A stretch of DNA of 40,652 nucleotides from a virus, in IMG/VR virus record IMGVR_UViG_3300030419_003974, positions 4,289 through 44,940 of that record; one strand, 5' to 3'. Below are positions 22,304-31,880 of this stretch, one piece after another (positions within the stretch are counted from its first letter, which is position 1; every line of letters begins with the position of its first letter). The notes below the pieces were generated by a model, which saw nothing but the letters and a program-made list of their open reading frames with translations, made no database searches and had not been told where the DNA came from. Position numbers and translations under genes: made by a program.

Positions 22304-23436
22304 TGCATCATTTTATTTTTCCATCACAAGACACTTGGATTTCAAGTGGTTCAAGTAAGATAGATGGTACTTCTTTTAAAGACCAAAACTTTGGGAGAGA
22401 CCAGATACTTGAAGTCAAAAAAGAATTTTATAATACCGCTTTTGACCATCCAACGAGAGCGTTGGTCAACTTTAGTGGAACTGAGTTTACTGAACTATCT
22501 AAATCACTTGCTGATGGGACTATATCTCCACTTAGAACTCCCAATGCTGCGAGTGGTACTAAAGTTTATTTAAGACTTTATGAAGCTGAAGGTAACGCTG
22601 AATTGTCTGAAGAATATACATTACATGTTCAACCAATATCACAATCTTGGACTGAGGGTACTGGTAAGTTTGGTGATAGACCAAAAAACACTAATGGCTG
22701 TAGTTGGAAAAACCGTAGTAATCCAATTGGTGGTAATGTAGTGACTTGGGATACACCTGGTGTTTCAGTATTAAGTGTTAGTTCATCAACACAAACATTT
22801 ACAAACCAATCACCTGATGTTAATGTGGATGTGACAGATATGTTTCGTATGTGGTATAACGGACAAGAGGAAAACTATGGAATGTTAATTAGATTTAGTG
22901 GGAGTCAAGAAACTGATGAAACAACATTTGGACACTTAAAATTTTTCTCAAGAAACACACATACAATTTATTCACCACAATTAGAAGTTCGTTGGGATGA
23001 TTCTTCATTCGTTACAGGCTCTTTAAACGAATTAACAATGAGTGGATTAGCTGATAACTTTTTATATATGAAAGGTTTAAGAGAAGAATATAAAGTTGGT
23101 GAACGAGTTAAGTTCAGAGTTGGTGCTAGAAAAAGATACATACAAAAATCTTTTACTACATCAGTTCAAACCATAACTGGTTCATATGTGACTAATACCA
23201 GTGGTTCATATGCGATTAAAGATGTTGCTACTGATGAGTTCATTGTTCCATTTGAAGATATTACAGGAACAAGTTATACAAAACTTAGTTGTGATAGTGA
23301 TTCAAATTATTTTATTCAATACTTGGATGGATTCTATCCTGATAGAGTTTATAAAATATTATTAAAATTAAAATACGATGATGGACAAGAACAAGTGTTT
23401 GATGATGATTTTGAATTTGTAGTGAAAAGGAAATAG
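22303..23436 (+). CDS. DNRLRE-like structural protein
   Basis: The start, FIFPSQDTWISSG, with NFGRDQILEV a little later and TRALVNFSG after it, follows the pattern of the DNRLRE beta-sandwich (a Thr-Tyr/Trp strand, N-F-G-x-x-x-x-L-x-V, then R-x-L-V-x-F). These domains occur in large extracellular proteins and phage tails. LYEAEGNAELSEEYTLHVQP and SQSWTEGTGKFGDRP continue the fold. The C-terminal half (from about 250) is a second beta unit. It lies between gp6 and the LamG protein and is probably a tail-tip or baseplate surface protein. Confidence 0.65.
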   Translation: MHHFIFPSQDTWISSGSSKIDGTSFKDQNFGRDQILEVKKEFYNTAFDHPTRALVNFSGTEFTELSKSLADGTISPLRTPNAASGTKVYLRLYEAEGNAELSEEYTLHVQPISQSWTEGTGKFGDRPKNTNGCSWKNRSNPIGGNVVTWDTPGVSVLSVSSSTQTFTNQSPDVNVDVTDMFRMWYNGQEENYGMLIRFSGSQETDETTFGHLKFFSRNTHTIYSPQLEVRWDDSSFVTGSLNELTMSGLADNFLYMKGLREEYKVGERVKFRVGARKRYIQKSFTTSVQTITGSYVTNTSGSYAIKDVATDEFIVPFEDITGTSYTKLSCDSDSNYFIQYLDGFYPDRVYKILLKLKYDDGQEQVFDDDFEFVVKRK

Positions 23437-23439
23437 GTT

Positions 23440-25134
23440 ATGGGTAATGAAAATTTAGAAAGATTATTAGATTTAATAGCTGAAGCTTTAATAGAAAGTC
23501 CAATAATTAATTCATTGGATGTTGAAAATTCACAAAAGTTTATTCGTAATGGACATTTGAAAACTGGACAAGGTGAGGGTGTTTTAGCTCTTTTTCAAAA
23601 AGATATAAAAGCTAATGAGGAAGATTTAAATACTTCAATAGAAGTTCAAGGGGATGAGAACACAAGTGTACAACAAAGTTTACAAGAAATAGCTGACAAT
23701 ATTAATTTTTCATTAACATCAATTGTAGTTACTGAAGGTGCAAATAATAGTGTAAGTATATCACTATCAGGTGGAGAAGCTCCTTATAATGGACTTAATA
23801 TTACAAATTTAGTTTTTGATGGTAGTGTTAATAATCAATTAAATGTAAGTCAATTTATTCCAATAACAAAACAACAAAGTGTTGTCAATGTGCGTAAAGC
23901 AGAGGAATTTCTTGATACAAATATATTTGAATTACTACCATCAGGTGATACAAGACAATCAAGAATTACAAGATTTTTTCAAGAATTAAATGCATTACTT
24001 CCTCCACAAACACCTGAATTTGAAACTCCTGTTCAAAGAAATCAAGCTGGTGATTGGATTGGTTCTGAACAATACAGTTTAGATAATAGTATTTCAGATG
24101 CTCAACAAAATGGTAATTCGAATATTGATGAAGAGGAAGCTTTCATTCATAGATTATCAGACACTGCAAATGACACAAATAAATTAAGAACCATTGAAGA
24201 AATTTATAATAGAGTAGTTCCATATTTAACAGATATATTAGAAGACCCTATTATACCACAAGATGATAGAGAGGAATATAGAAATCAATCTAGTGGATAT
24301 TTAAAGTTTAGAAATCTAAATCAAGGTATTATTATTAGAAACACAAATCAAGATTTTATTGAGGGATTAAATCCTGATACAAGAAATTATTTACAAACAG
24401 GTTTTACCATTACAATGTGGGTTAGATTTTTGGATAAAGTTTCAAATGGAACTTTATTTAATTTTGGAAATCCATTAAGAGGTGATGGTGATGATACATC
24501 TTTTGGTTTTCGATTAGAAACTTATGTTATAAATGGTGATGAAAATCCCGTTAAATCAAGTTATGGTGGACAAACAGAAGGTGAGTATTTATCTGGATTT
24601 GGTTCGAGTGGACAAACTTGGAAAGAGATATTTCAAGATGGTTCTTTTGAAGGTAATTTATTTCAAGATGGGAATAGACAAGTACCAAACGAAGGATTTT
24701 TTAGTACATCTAATACTGAAAGGTTTGTTAGATTAGTTGTTAATGAAGGTACGGGAATAAATAAAATTAGAGGTTCTCATATGGGAATGCCATTTATGGC
24801 TAGAAGAAGAGGTTTACCTGAGTTTGGTATGTTTGATTATTTAACAGATACTGGTACACCACCATATGACCACGCTTATGGATTGATGACAAATACGAGA
24901 ATACCTGAAGACTTTAATGAATGGTATTTCATATGTGCTTCATATGACCCAACAATTCAAGAAAATGATTTATCAGATGTTGATTATGCATATAATAAAA
25001 ATTATTGGTTAAATCATATTGACCCATATACCACACCACCATCATTTGTAAACAAATCAAATTACGGAAATAGATGTAAAGTAGAAATTATATCACGAAC
25101 TGATTTATTAACAGCTCGTGGTTTTAAGGTATAA
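23440..25134 (+). CDS. Tail/baseplate protein with a LamG-like domain (564 aa)
   Basis: The first third is helical and polar with Gln-rich stretches. Residues about 315-510 form a concanavalin/LamG-type sandwich: GFTITMWVRFLDKVSNGTLF, GFRLETYV and FNEWYFICASYDPT are strands typical of this fold, which often binds sugars. It has no signal peptide. It would be an exposed structural protein that contacts the host surface. It lies 3 nt after the DNRLRE gene and 3 nt before the 1493-aa gene. Confidence 0.65.
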   Translation: MGNENLERLLDLIAEALIESPIINSLDVENSQKFIRNGHLKTGQGEGVLALFQKDIKANEEDLNTSIEVQGDENTSVQQSLQEIADNINFSLTSIVVTEGANNSVSISLSGGEAPYNGLNITNLVFDGSVNNQLNVSQFIPITKQQSVVNVRKAEEFLDTNIFELLPSGDTRQSRITRFFQELNALLPPQTPEFETPVQRNQAGDWIGSEQYSLDNSISDAQQNGNSNIDEEEAFIHRLSDTANDTNKLRTIEEIYNRVVPYLTDILEDPIIPQDDREEYRNQSSGYLKFRNLNQGIIIRNTNQDFIEGLNPDTRNYLQTGFTITMWVRFLDKVSNGTLFNFGNPLRGDGDDTSFGFRLETYVINGDENPVKSSYGGQTEGEYLSGFGSSGQTWKEIFQDGSFEGNLFQDGNRQVPNEGFFSTSNTERFVRLVVNEGTGINKIRGSHMGMPFMARRRGLPEFGMFDYLTDTGTPPYDHAYGLMTNTRIPEDFNEWYFICASYDPTIQENDLSDVDYAYNKNYWLNHIDPYTTPPSFVNKSNYGNRCKVEIISRTDLLTARGFKV

Positions 25135-25137
25135 ACT

Positions 25138-28100
25138 ATGGCCTTATTAGGAACAACAACAATACAATACTCAAGCACCCATTACGGCAGTATTTATGGA
25201 TTTAAACCTGGTGAAGATGATGGACAAAATAATTCTATTTTATATCTTAGTGACCAAGATAGGCACAGAGATTTTGTAGACTACTCATTTCTTGATACTG
25301 ATTCTTCTAGAAGAAATTCAAACAATCAATCTATAGGACATTATATTAATATAGAAAATGAGTGGATGAAAATTACGAATGTTACTTCTCATAAACCACC
25401 TCCATATTGGTTTCAACCTCAGTACACTCGTTGGTTTTTACAAAGAGATATTTTTAATCAAATACAATCTGCTAATTATGTTGGTTATGAAGAGGGAACA
25501 GAAGTAAGATTTTATGATGAACTTCCTGAAGATGTTCAAGAATTTTATGCACAACAAGATATTGATGAAAGAATTATTGCAGAAAGAGCTTTGGTTTTTA
25601 AATCTGAGGAAGAATCAAATAATTTTGGTGTAGATGGTTATACTGTTGAACAAACATTATTGAATCCATTCGACCCATATAGTGGAATGGACATTAATTT
25701 AAATACCTTTCAAAATACTAATCAAGGACTTACAAACTCTAATCAAGATGGTAGAATTGAATTAGGAATGTTTTCATTTGATGATGATAATTTAGCTGCT
25801 GATAATTTTCCTAATATTTTAGGACCACCATTCGTAGGAATAACTAAAACAAATTTAGTTAGTAATGGTGATTGTAAATTTGTAGAACGAAACTTAACAA
25901 CATATGGTGCAATTCCAATCGCTATTCAACCAGAGGGTGATTGGAGATTTTTATCTTTGTATGAAATAGATGATGAAAATTTTATAAACAACTATAATGA
26001 ACCTGATGGTCAGAACTTTCAAGGTTATGGTGGTAGATATAATTATGTTCCTTTATCATTAGAATTATATGATACTGCTGGGATTCAATACTGGTCAACA
26101 GTAGATGACTCTGCTGGACTTCAATCAGTACAGAATTTTTTTTATAGAAATGATTTTTCAGGACAAGATTTTTCCCAAAATATAATTAATACCAACATAG
26201 ATGATTTAAGTTCACTTAGACTAGCTAATACATATGCAGAGACTACTTCTGACCCATTTGATAGACCACACATCGCTATGTGGATGATAACACCAGAAGC
26301 ATATTCAAATGATAGGTGTTTGTGTTTTTTAAATTTTCAAATTTGGAATAGAGATAAAGTATTTGAATACACTAGTACGGTGTTAGGAAAGTATCCTTTT
26401 AATTATTTATTACAAAATTCACTTCATACAGAAGGACAAATAAATGACCCACAAAATATAACTCCAGCTGGTGCAATAGAAGATAATCAATATAGAGTAT
26501 TAAATCAATTTCAAAAAATTTATGATAAATTTAATGATAGTCCTATCAACCCATATAGTTCACTAAAAATAAGATTTAAAATGAAAACCACACATTGTTT
26601 ACCACCAGGTAATTCAATTGGTGATGCGAGTGACGAATCATTGTTTTTACTAAATCCATTAGACGAAAGTTTAGGATACGCACCTGAGATAGAAGTTGGT
26701 GTTTTACAATCACAATTTGAAGAAGCACCAAAAGCTGGTGTCAATGGTATAGGTGACGGACAACATTTTGGAGAGGAGAGATTTAAATCACCTGGAAGTT
26801 TTAATTCTGAAAGGTATCCAAATGGTGGTAGTTTTTTAGAAAAAAAAGATTCAAGATTTGGTGGAATGAGTAGATTTAAAAATTCTATAATAAATGAGTG
26901 GGAAACATTTGAATTTAATTTTAATTTAAGAGATGAACATAATAATAGAGGACGAATTTATGGAGTCCCATACGGTGGTGTGTTTGATGATGAATTTAAT
27001 GGAGGACCTGTAGAAATAATGTTAAATCATTATTCTGATACTAATGGTATTCCAACTCCGAATGTAGGTGAAATTTATTTTAAAGTTCCTAATTATCAAG
27101 ATGAAGATTTAAGGATGGATGGTTTCTATATGAGAGCTCCAAATGGTTTACAAGTTTATTTTGAACATGGTGTTCCTCCAATTGAAAGTTATCAGTCAGT
27201 AGTAAGTGCTTTAGGTGACACTGCGGGTAATACAAACACATATACTGGACTTCAACCAGATGGTAAATTTTTAGAAGCTTATCTAATGTATATTGGTAAT
27301 ATGAATTTATCAATGCAAGATTCATTACCATATGGTGGTTCACTTGTAGAACCTCAAACTGATATGGTAGTAGCGTATTGGGATGGGGAAAAATGGAGTT
27401 ATGATAATAATCAAGGATACAGCACGAGTAGATATTTTACACCAAATGATGAGTGTTTTATTTTAGCAAGGTTATATCGAAGTCCTGAAGCCGAAGATGA
27501 TGGTATAAGTGGAATGGACCAATATATTAGTAATGAATCACAATTTCCAACAACAGGTGTTGGTAATTTATTTTTATTTTTACAATCAGGAAATAATTTT
27601 CAAGGTAGGGTATTGATTGATGATATTGAATGTTATGAATCTTACGAGTTCGTGCCTGAGGTTGATGTTAGAAAAAAGAAATCAGTTGGTAATTATGGTA
27701 CTGCTGATTTGACAAAATATTATGATAAAGATATAGAACCAGAAGAGTATAAAGATTCACAAGCACCATTGGAAGCTCAATTTTATTTTTACCCACAATA
27801 TCCAACCGATGAAACATTTGTGGAAAGACTACCAGTTTATCAAGATTTTAAAATGGGAAGATTTTATATTTATGATATAAATTGGGGTGATGGTAAACCA
27901 AATGACTTTACAGCTGAACCTAAACAAATAGATGAAGACACTGCGTTATATCATACATATGAATCCAATGGTGTGTTTGAAGTTACTGGAACAATGATAC
28001 GAGTAAAAACAAATGAAGATGATGAAATACAAGGTATCGCATACAATAAAAAATTTAAATTAAGAATAAATATAAATCCAGGAAAAGATGAAGATTTTCA

Positions 28101-29619
28101 ATATTTTGGTTCAGATGGTTTTTCTTTCATACCTTATAAAAATACAACTCCAATCATTGGTGGAATTTCAAATCAAAGTAATTATTATAAAATAATAAAA
28201 AGACAACTTGGTTTTCTTGAAAATGAAAAAATTGAAATAGAATTTAAAAATCAAAGTGATAAATTAAAAACAGAATTAGCATTAATAAAAATGGAAAATC
28301 AAAATGAATCTGATTTAGAGGTGTTACCAAATTATACAACTTCAAGAACTGATGAAAATAATAATCTTATATATAAGGGTATAACACCAATTAGAGAGGA
28401 ATTGGGTAAATCACTTGGTGATGCAGATTTAACAAGTGTAAAATTTTATAATAATCCAAAATCAATTTGGGAATTGTTTGGGTTTAATGATAGAGATAGT
28501 GATATAAATTTGGTTACGAGAGATGGTGAATTTATAAATAGAAGAACAGGAGAATTAGTACCAGATGGTACTTTATATCATATTCATCCTGATAATGGCC
28601 CAATGGAGGGTGGTGAACACAACCCAAATATTCAAGGTGGAACAGCAGGACACGATTTTTTTGACAACACTATAGCTAATCCAAATAATAGAAGATATTG
28701 GAAAAATATTATTCCAAAAAATTATTCCGTATTCAATAGAGATGGATTGGGAAGTCAAATTAGTATTAGTATGGCGGGTAGAAAAGATGGAGTAAATGGC
28801 ACACCACCACATTATAATATAATAGTTAATGGTGTAAAGCTTTTTGAAGGATTTATAGATAACCCTAGTAATAATGCGATTGGAGATTTTAAAGATTATA
28901 GATTTTCTATTCCAATTAATTTTGAATTAGATTTTCAAGAAATAGTAGTTAATTTTGATAACAGTAAGAACCCACCAATTATTACTGGACAGAGAAGATT
29001 ATATGTAACCTCAATGACCACAAATGATGTCATTATAGATGGGATGATAAATCCAAATGAATTAGTAGCTGATGAATTTAGTGTGGTTTATGAATCTGAT
29101 GAATTAAATGAATTTTTAAGTAACAATCCAAATCAAACTACTTTTGATTATGACACTGGTTTAACTGATACTGGTTTTATGCCTTTTGATGGTAATATGA
29201 TTTTTAAAATTCCAACAAGTTATTTTAGAAGTGGTATAGATGTTTTTACTGAACAAGATTGGTTAGATTCTAATGGTGATGGGTTACCTGATTATTATTA
29301 TCCTGTATTACCAAAATATGGTGTAGATGGTAGATTTATTGATGATGAAGATAATTTACCTAAAATTAATAATTTTGCTAAAATACCATTTCCAAAACAA
29401 GGAGTCATAACAGAAGAGAATTTATCAGAAAGAGGTTTAGTTCTTAACATAATTAATGAAAAATTAGATGTTGATATTTTTAATGATAAGAGTGGTAATA
29501 AAAATTATGCATTTTCAATAGAAGATTTTAATCCTGAATTTGATGACGAAACATTAAGAGTTAAAAAAGTGAAAAAAAGAAGCATATTTAAAGTATCTAA
29601 AACTAATGGGGCGTTTTAA
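25138..29619 (+). CDS. Large baseplate/tail protein with PKD-like domain (1493 aa)
   Basis: The chain is almost all beta and Asn/Asp-rich. Residues about 905-985 have INWGDGKPND and ALYHTYESNGVFEVTGT, the PKD/Ig pattern (W-G-D-G ... H-x-Y-x-x-x-G-x-x-x-V). Near 1008, PIIGGISNQSNYYKI matches PYTTAVIGGVNNNSKYKT in the next protein. Residues from 1377 (DSNGDGLPDYY) look like a TSP3-type calcium loop. The last 22 residues (VKKVKKR... TNGAF) resemble the end of the next protein. It is most likely an elongated surface-exposed tail protein. Overlaps its neighbour by TAATG. Confidence 0.65.
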   Translation: MALLGTTTIQYSSTHYGSIYGFKPGEDDGQNNSILYLSDQDRHRDFVDYSFLDTDSSRRNSNNQSIGHYINIENEWMKITNVTSHKPPPYWFQPQYTRWFLQRDIFNQIQSANYVGYEEGTEVRFYDELPEDVQEFYAQQDIDERIIAERALVFKSEEESNNFGVDGYTVEQTLLNPFDPYSGMDINLNTFQNTNQGLTNSNQDGRIELGMFSFDDDNLAADNFPNILGPPFVGITKTNLVSNGDCKFVERNLTTYGAIPIAIQPEGDWRFLSLYEIDDENFINNYNEPDGQNFQGYGGRYNYVPLSLELYDTAGIQYWSTVDDSAGLQSVQNFFYRNDFSGQDFSQNIINTNIDDLSSLRLANTYAETTSDPFDRPHIAMWMITPEAYSNDRCLCFLNFQIWNRDKVFEYTSTVLGKYPFNYLLQNSLHTEGQINDPQNITPAGAIEDNQYRVLNQFQKIYDKFNDSPINPYSSLKIRFKMKTTHCLPPGNSIGDASDESLFLLNPLDESLGYAPEIEVGVLQSQFEEAPKAGVNGIGDGQHFGEERFKSPGSFNSERYPNGGSFLEKKDSRFGGMSRFKNSIINEWETFEFNFNLRDEHNNRGRIYGVPYGGVFDDEFNGGPVEIMLNHYSDTNGIPTPNVGEIYFKVPNYQDEDLRMDGFYMRAPNGLQVYFEHGVPPIESYQSVVSALGDTAGNTNTYTGLQPDGKFLEAYLMYIGNMNLSMQDSLPYGGSLVEPQTDMVVAYWDGEKWSYDNNQGYSTSRYFTPNDECFILARLYRSPEAEDDGISGMDQYISNESQFPTTGVGNLFLFLQSGNNFQGRVLIDDIECYESYEFVPEVDVRKKKSVGNYGTADLTKYYDKDIEPEEYKDSQAPLEAQFYFYPQYPTDETFVERLPVYQDFKMGRFYIYDINWGDGKPNDFTAEPKQIDEDTALYHTYESNGVFEVTGTMIRVKTNEDDEIQGIAYNKKFKLRININPGKDEDFQYFGSDGFSFIPYKNTTPIIGGISNQSNYYKIIKRQLGFLENEKIEIEFKNQSDKLKTELALIKMENQNESDLEVLPNYTTSRTDENNNLIYKGITPIREELGKSLGDADLTSVKFYNNPKSIWELFGFNDRDSDINLVTRDGEFINRRTGELVPDGTLYHIHPDNGPMEGGEHNPNIQGGTAGHDFFDNTIANPNNRRYWKNIIPKNYSVFNRDGLGSQISISMAGRKDGVNGTPPHYNIIVNGVKLFEGFIDNPSNNAIGDFKDYRFSIPINFELDFQEIVVNFDNSKNPPIITGQRRLYVTSMTTNDVIIDGMINPNELVADEFSVVYESDELNEFLSNNPNQTTFDYDTGLTDTGFMPFDGNMIFKIPTSYFRSGIDVFTEQDWLDSNGDGLPDYYYPVLPKYGVDGRFIDDEDNLPKINNFAKIPFPKQGVITEENLSERGLVLNIINEKLDVDIFNDKSGNKNYAFSIEDFNPEFDDETLRVKKVKKRSIFKVSKTNGAF

Positions 29620-31880
29620 TGGCTGAACAGAAAAAAATAATATTTGATAAACCTAAAGTTGGTGATGTAAGTCAATATAATTTTGATGAAAATACAGACA
29701 ATTTTAATTACAATAATTCTACAAGTTTACCTCAAAATAATGATAAGTTTCAAAACAAAGATTTATTCACTAAATGTGTGGGTGATGAAGTTAATGAAGC
29801 AATTATTGAAAGAAATCTTAAATTTCAAGGTGACCCTTATGTTAAAATTGAAAATTTATACATTTCAAATGCGGGTGTTGATGGTACGGTAAAAAGTAAT
29901 CACGTTGCTGGTTGGATATTTTCTCAAGAAGCTTATGGTGGTGACCCAACAAAAGACGGATATTCCACTGTAAAAAGTAAAATGAGAGATGAATGGAAAT
30001 TTTATTCACAAGGATTTGGTAGTAGGAATGAGGGAACAGATATTGGAAATATTACTGAAGTAGAGAATACTCCAATCATATCAAATTTTGGAGTAGATTC
30101 TCCTCAAGTTACGATACCTGATTTTGAAGGAATGACAATGGAATTAGAAGACATACCTGAAGCATTTAAACTTTCTCCTATTCCTGAAGTATCATTGTTA
30201 ACCAGCATATTTAATCAAAATCAATACAATCCTATTTACATTGTTATTTATATGAGAGGACATAAAAAAGTAGCTTGGCCTGTTAACACAGATGAGAGAA
30301 AAAGAAGATATGATATTTTTAAAATAACTAATGATGTTCTTTTTGAAAAAGTTGGTGATAATTTTGTAGGTTTAACTTATTCAACTAATTTTACAGGTGC
30401 AACAAAATCAAAAACAGGTGAGGGTGGTGGAGGAGCTCAAGCACCTGCTTGGAAAGTAACATCACTTAAATTATCTATAAACACATCAGCTGGTGTAGAA
30501 AATAACTTTTCTGGTGTTTCAAACTATCAAGAATTTATACCATTAGTTTTACCGAGAAGTAAAGTAAATCCAAATAGTTTTAATAGTATTGAATGGTTAG
30601 GTGCTGTAGACCCAAAAATTCAACTTGATAATACACAAGAAGCTGATTATCCAAATACAAACGCTGGTAGAGGTGAGTATAGACATCCTGATTTTATACC
30701 TTTTACAACATTTGGATTTAGTCAAAACAATTCTTTAGGAGAGACTTATGTTGATTTACAAAGTTATTATGATAATTTTGATTTATTATTGAAATCATCT
30801 GCTCCATTAAATGTTACTTTTAATATTGATGTTAAAGGAATAGAGGGAGAGGATTTATTACATTATCAGTCTTATGATTATTTAGACCTTTTTGATGGTG
30901 AGGACGACCCATCTGATTTTCCTATTGGTGCTGTAGGTGACCAATTATTCTACTATTTTGTAATTGATTGGGATGATACAGAGGATAAATTTAAAACTAT
31001 TCAAGATTGGTTGGATTCAAAACCAGAAAATAATTTTGATTACTTAGAAAAACAAAATCAAAATTTATATAAAGTAAGAAGAATAAATTATACACAAGGT
31101 ACTAACAATGGTTTATTGTCAAATGTATACACATCTCCTGGAATTAAAAATATTAAATACATAATGTTTAGTGTGTTTGATGGTAATGGTTTTAATAATT
31201 ACTCTCCTGACTTTGAAGTGGGAAGATGGAAACTTTGTACATCAAGAATTTATTTAGATATACCACCAAACCAATATCCTGATTTTTCTGATTTAGATGA
31301 AGGTGATTATTCAACACTACCTTGGCCTTATACAACAGCTGTTATTGGTGGTGTGAATAATAATTCAAAATATAAAACAAGTATACAAAATACATTAGGT
31401 GGTGGTAGAATAGGTGAGTTTGATATAATTGATGAAAAATTATTAGTTAATGCTTTAGATAATGATGAAATAGGAGAAGGTATAGAATTGATGGATTTAG
31501 AACAATGTAGATATTTTAACAGAAGCTATGATATGACAGAGTTACTAGGAATACAAATAACTACAGATGGAAGTGATTTTTATCCACATACACTAAGTTC
31601 TTATTATAATGGTATTGTAAATAAATTTCCAATGGAAAGTTCAGTTGGACAGATATTTATAGGTGATAACTCAGATTTAGATTTAAAACAAAGTTGTAAG
31701 TTAGAACTAAATACTGGTGAGTTAACTGGTAAATCTATTTTGGATACAAGTGGTAATTCAAATAAAGGATTGTTAATAGGTGATTATAAAGTTAAAAAAG
31801 TTAAAAAAGGTCAATCTATGAGAAGAGATTCATTCGTTAGAGTTCCGAAAAAAAATAGTAATACAAATGGAGCATTGTAA
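29619..31880 (+). CDS. Large tail protein, paralogue of part of the preceding protein (753 aa)
   Basis: An acidic, beta-rich protein with many Asn/Asp. The segment AVIGGVNNNSKYKTSIQ, the later ILDTSGNSNKGLLIGDYK and the end KVKKVKKGQ...NTNGAL all have counterparts in the 1493-aa protein, so the two share a C-terminal architecture of about 400-500 residues, as judged by eye. It starts in the TAATG overlap and ends the same way. Role inferred only as a virion surface or baseplate part. Confidence 0.6.
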   Translation: MAEQKKIIFDKPKVGDVSQYNFDENTDNFNYNNSTSLPQNNDKFQNKDLFTKCVGDEVNEAIIERNLKFQGDPYVKIENLYISNAGVDGTVKSNHVAGWIFSQEAYGGDPTKDGYSTVKSKMRDEWKFYSQGFGSRNEGTDIGNITEVENTPIISNFGVDSPQVTIPDFEGMTMELEDIPEAFKLSPIPEVSLLTSIFNQNQYNPIYIVIYMRGHKKVAWPVNTDERKRRYDIFKITNDVLFEKVGDNFVGLTYSTNFTGATKSKTGEGGGGAQAPAWKVTSLKLSINTSAGVENNFSGVSNYQEFIPLVLPRSKVNPNSFNSIEWLGAVDPKIQLDNTQEADYPNTNAGRGEYRHPDFIPFTTFGFSQNNSLGETYVDLQSYYDNFDLLLKSSAPLNVTFNIDVKGIEGEDLLHYQSYDYLDLFDGEDDPSDFPIGAVGDQLFYYFVIDWDDTEDKFKTIQDWLDSKPENNFDYLEKQNQNLYKVRRINYTQGTNNGLLSNVYTSPGIKNIKYIMFSVFDGNGFNNYSPDFEVGRWKLCTSRIYLDIPPNQYPDFSDLDEGDYSTLPWPYTTAVIGGVNNNSKYKTSIQNTLGGGRIGEFDIIDEKLLVNALDNDEIGEGIELMDLEQCRYFNRSYDMTELLGIQITTDGSDFYPHTLSSYYNGIVNKFPMESSVGQIFIGDNSDLDLKQSCKLELNTGELTGKSILDTSGNSNKGLLIGDYKVKKVKKGQSMRRDSFVRVPKKNSNTNGAL

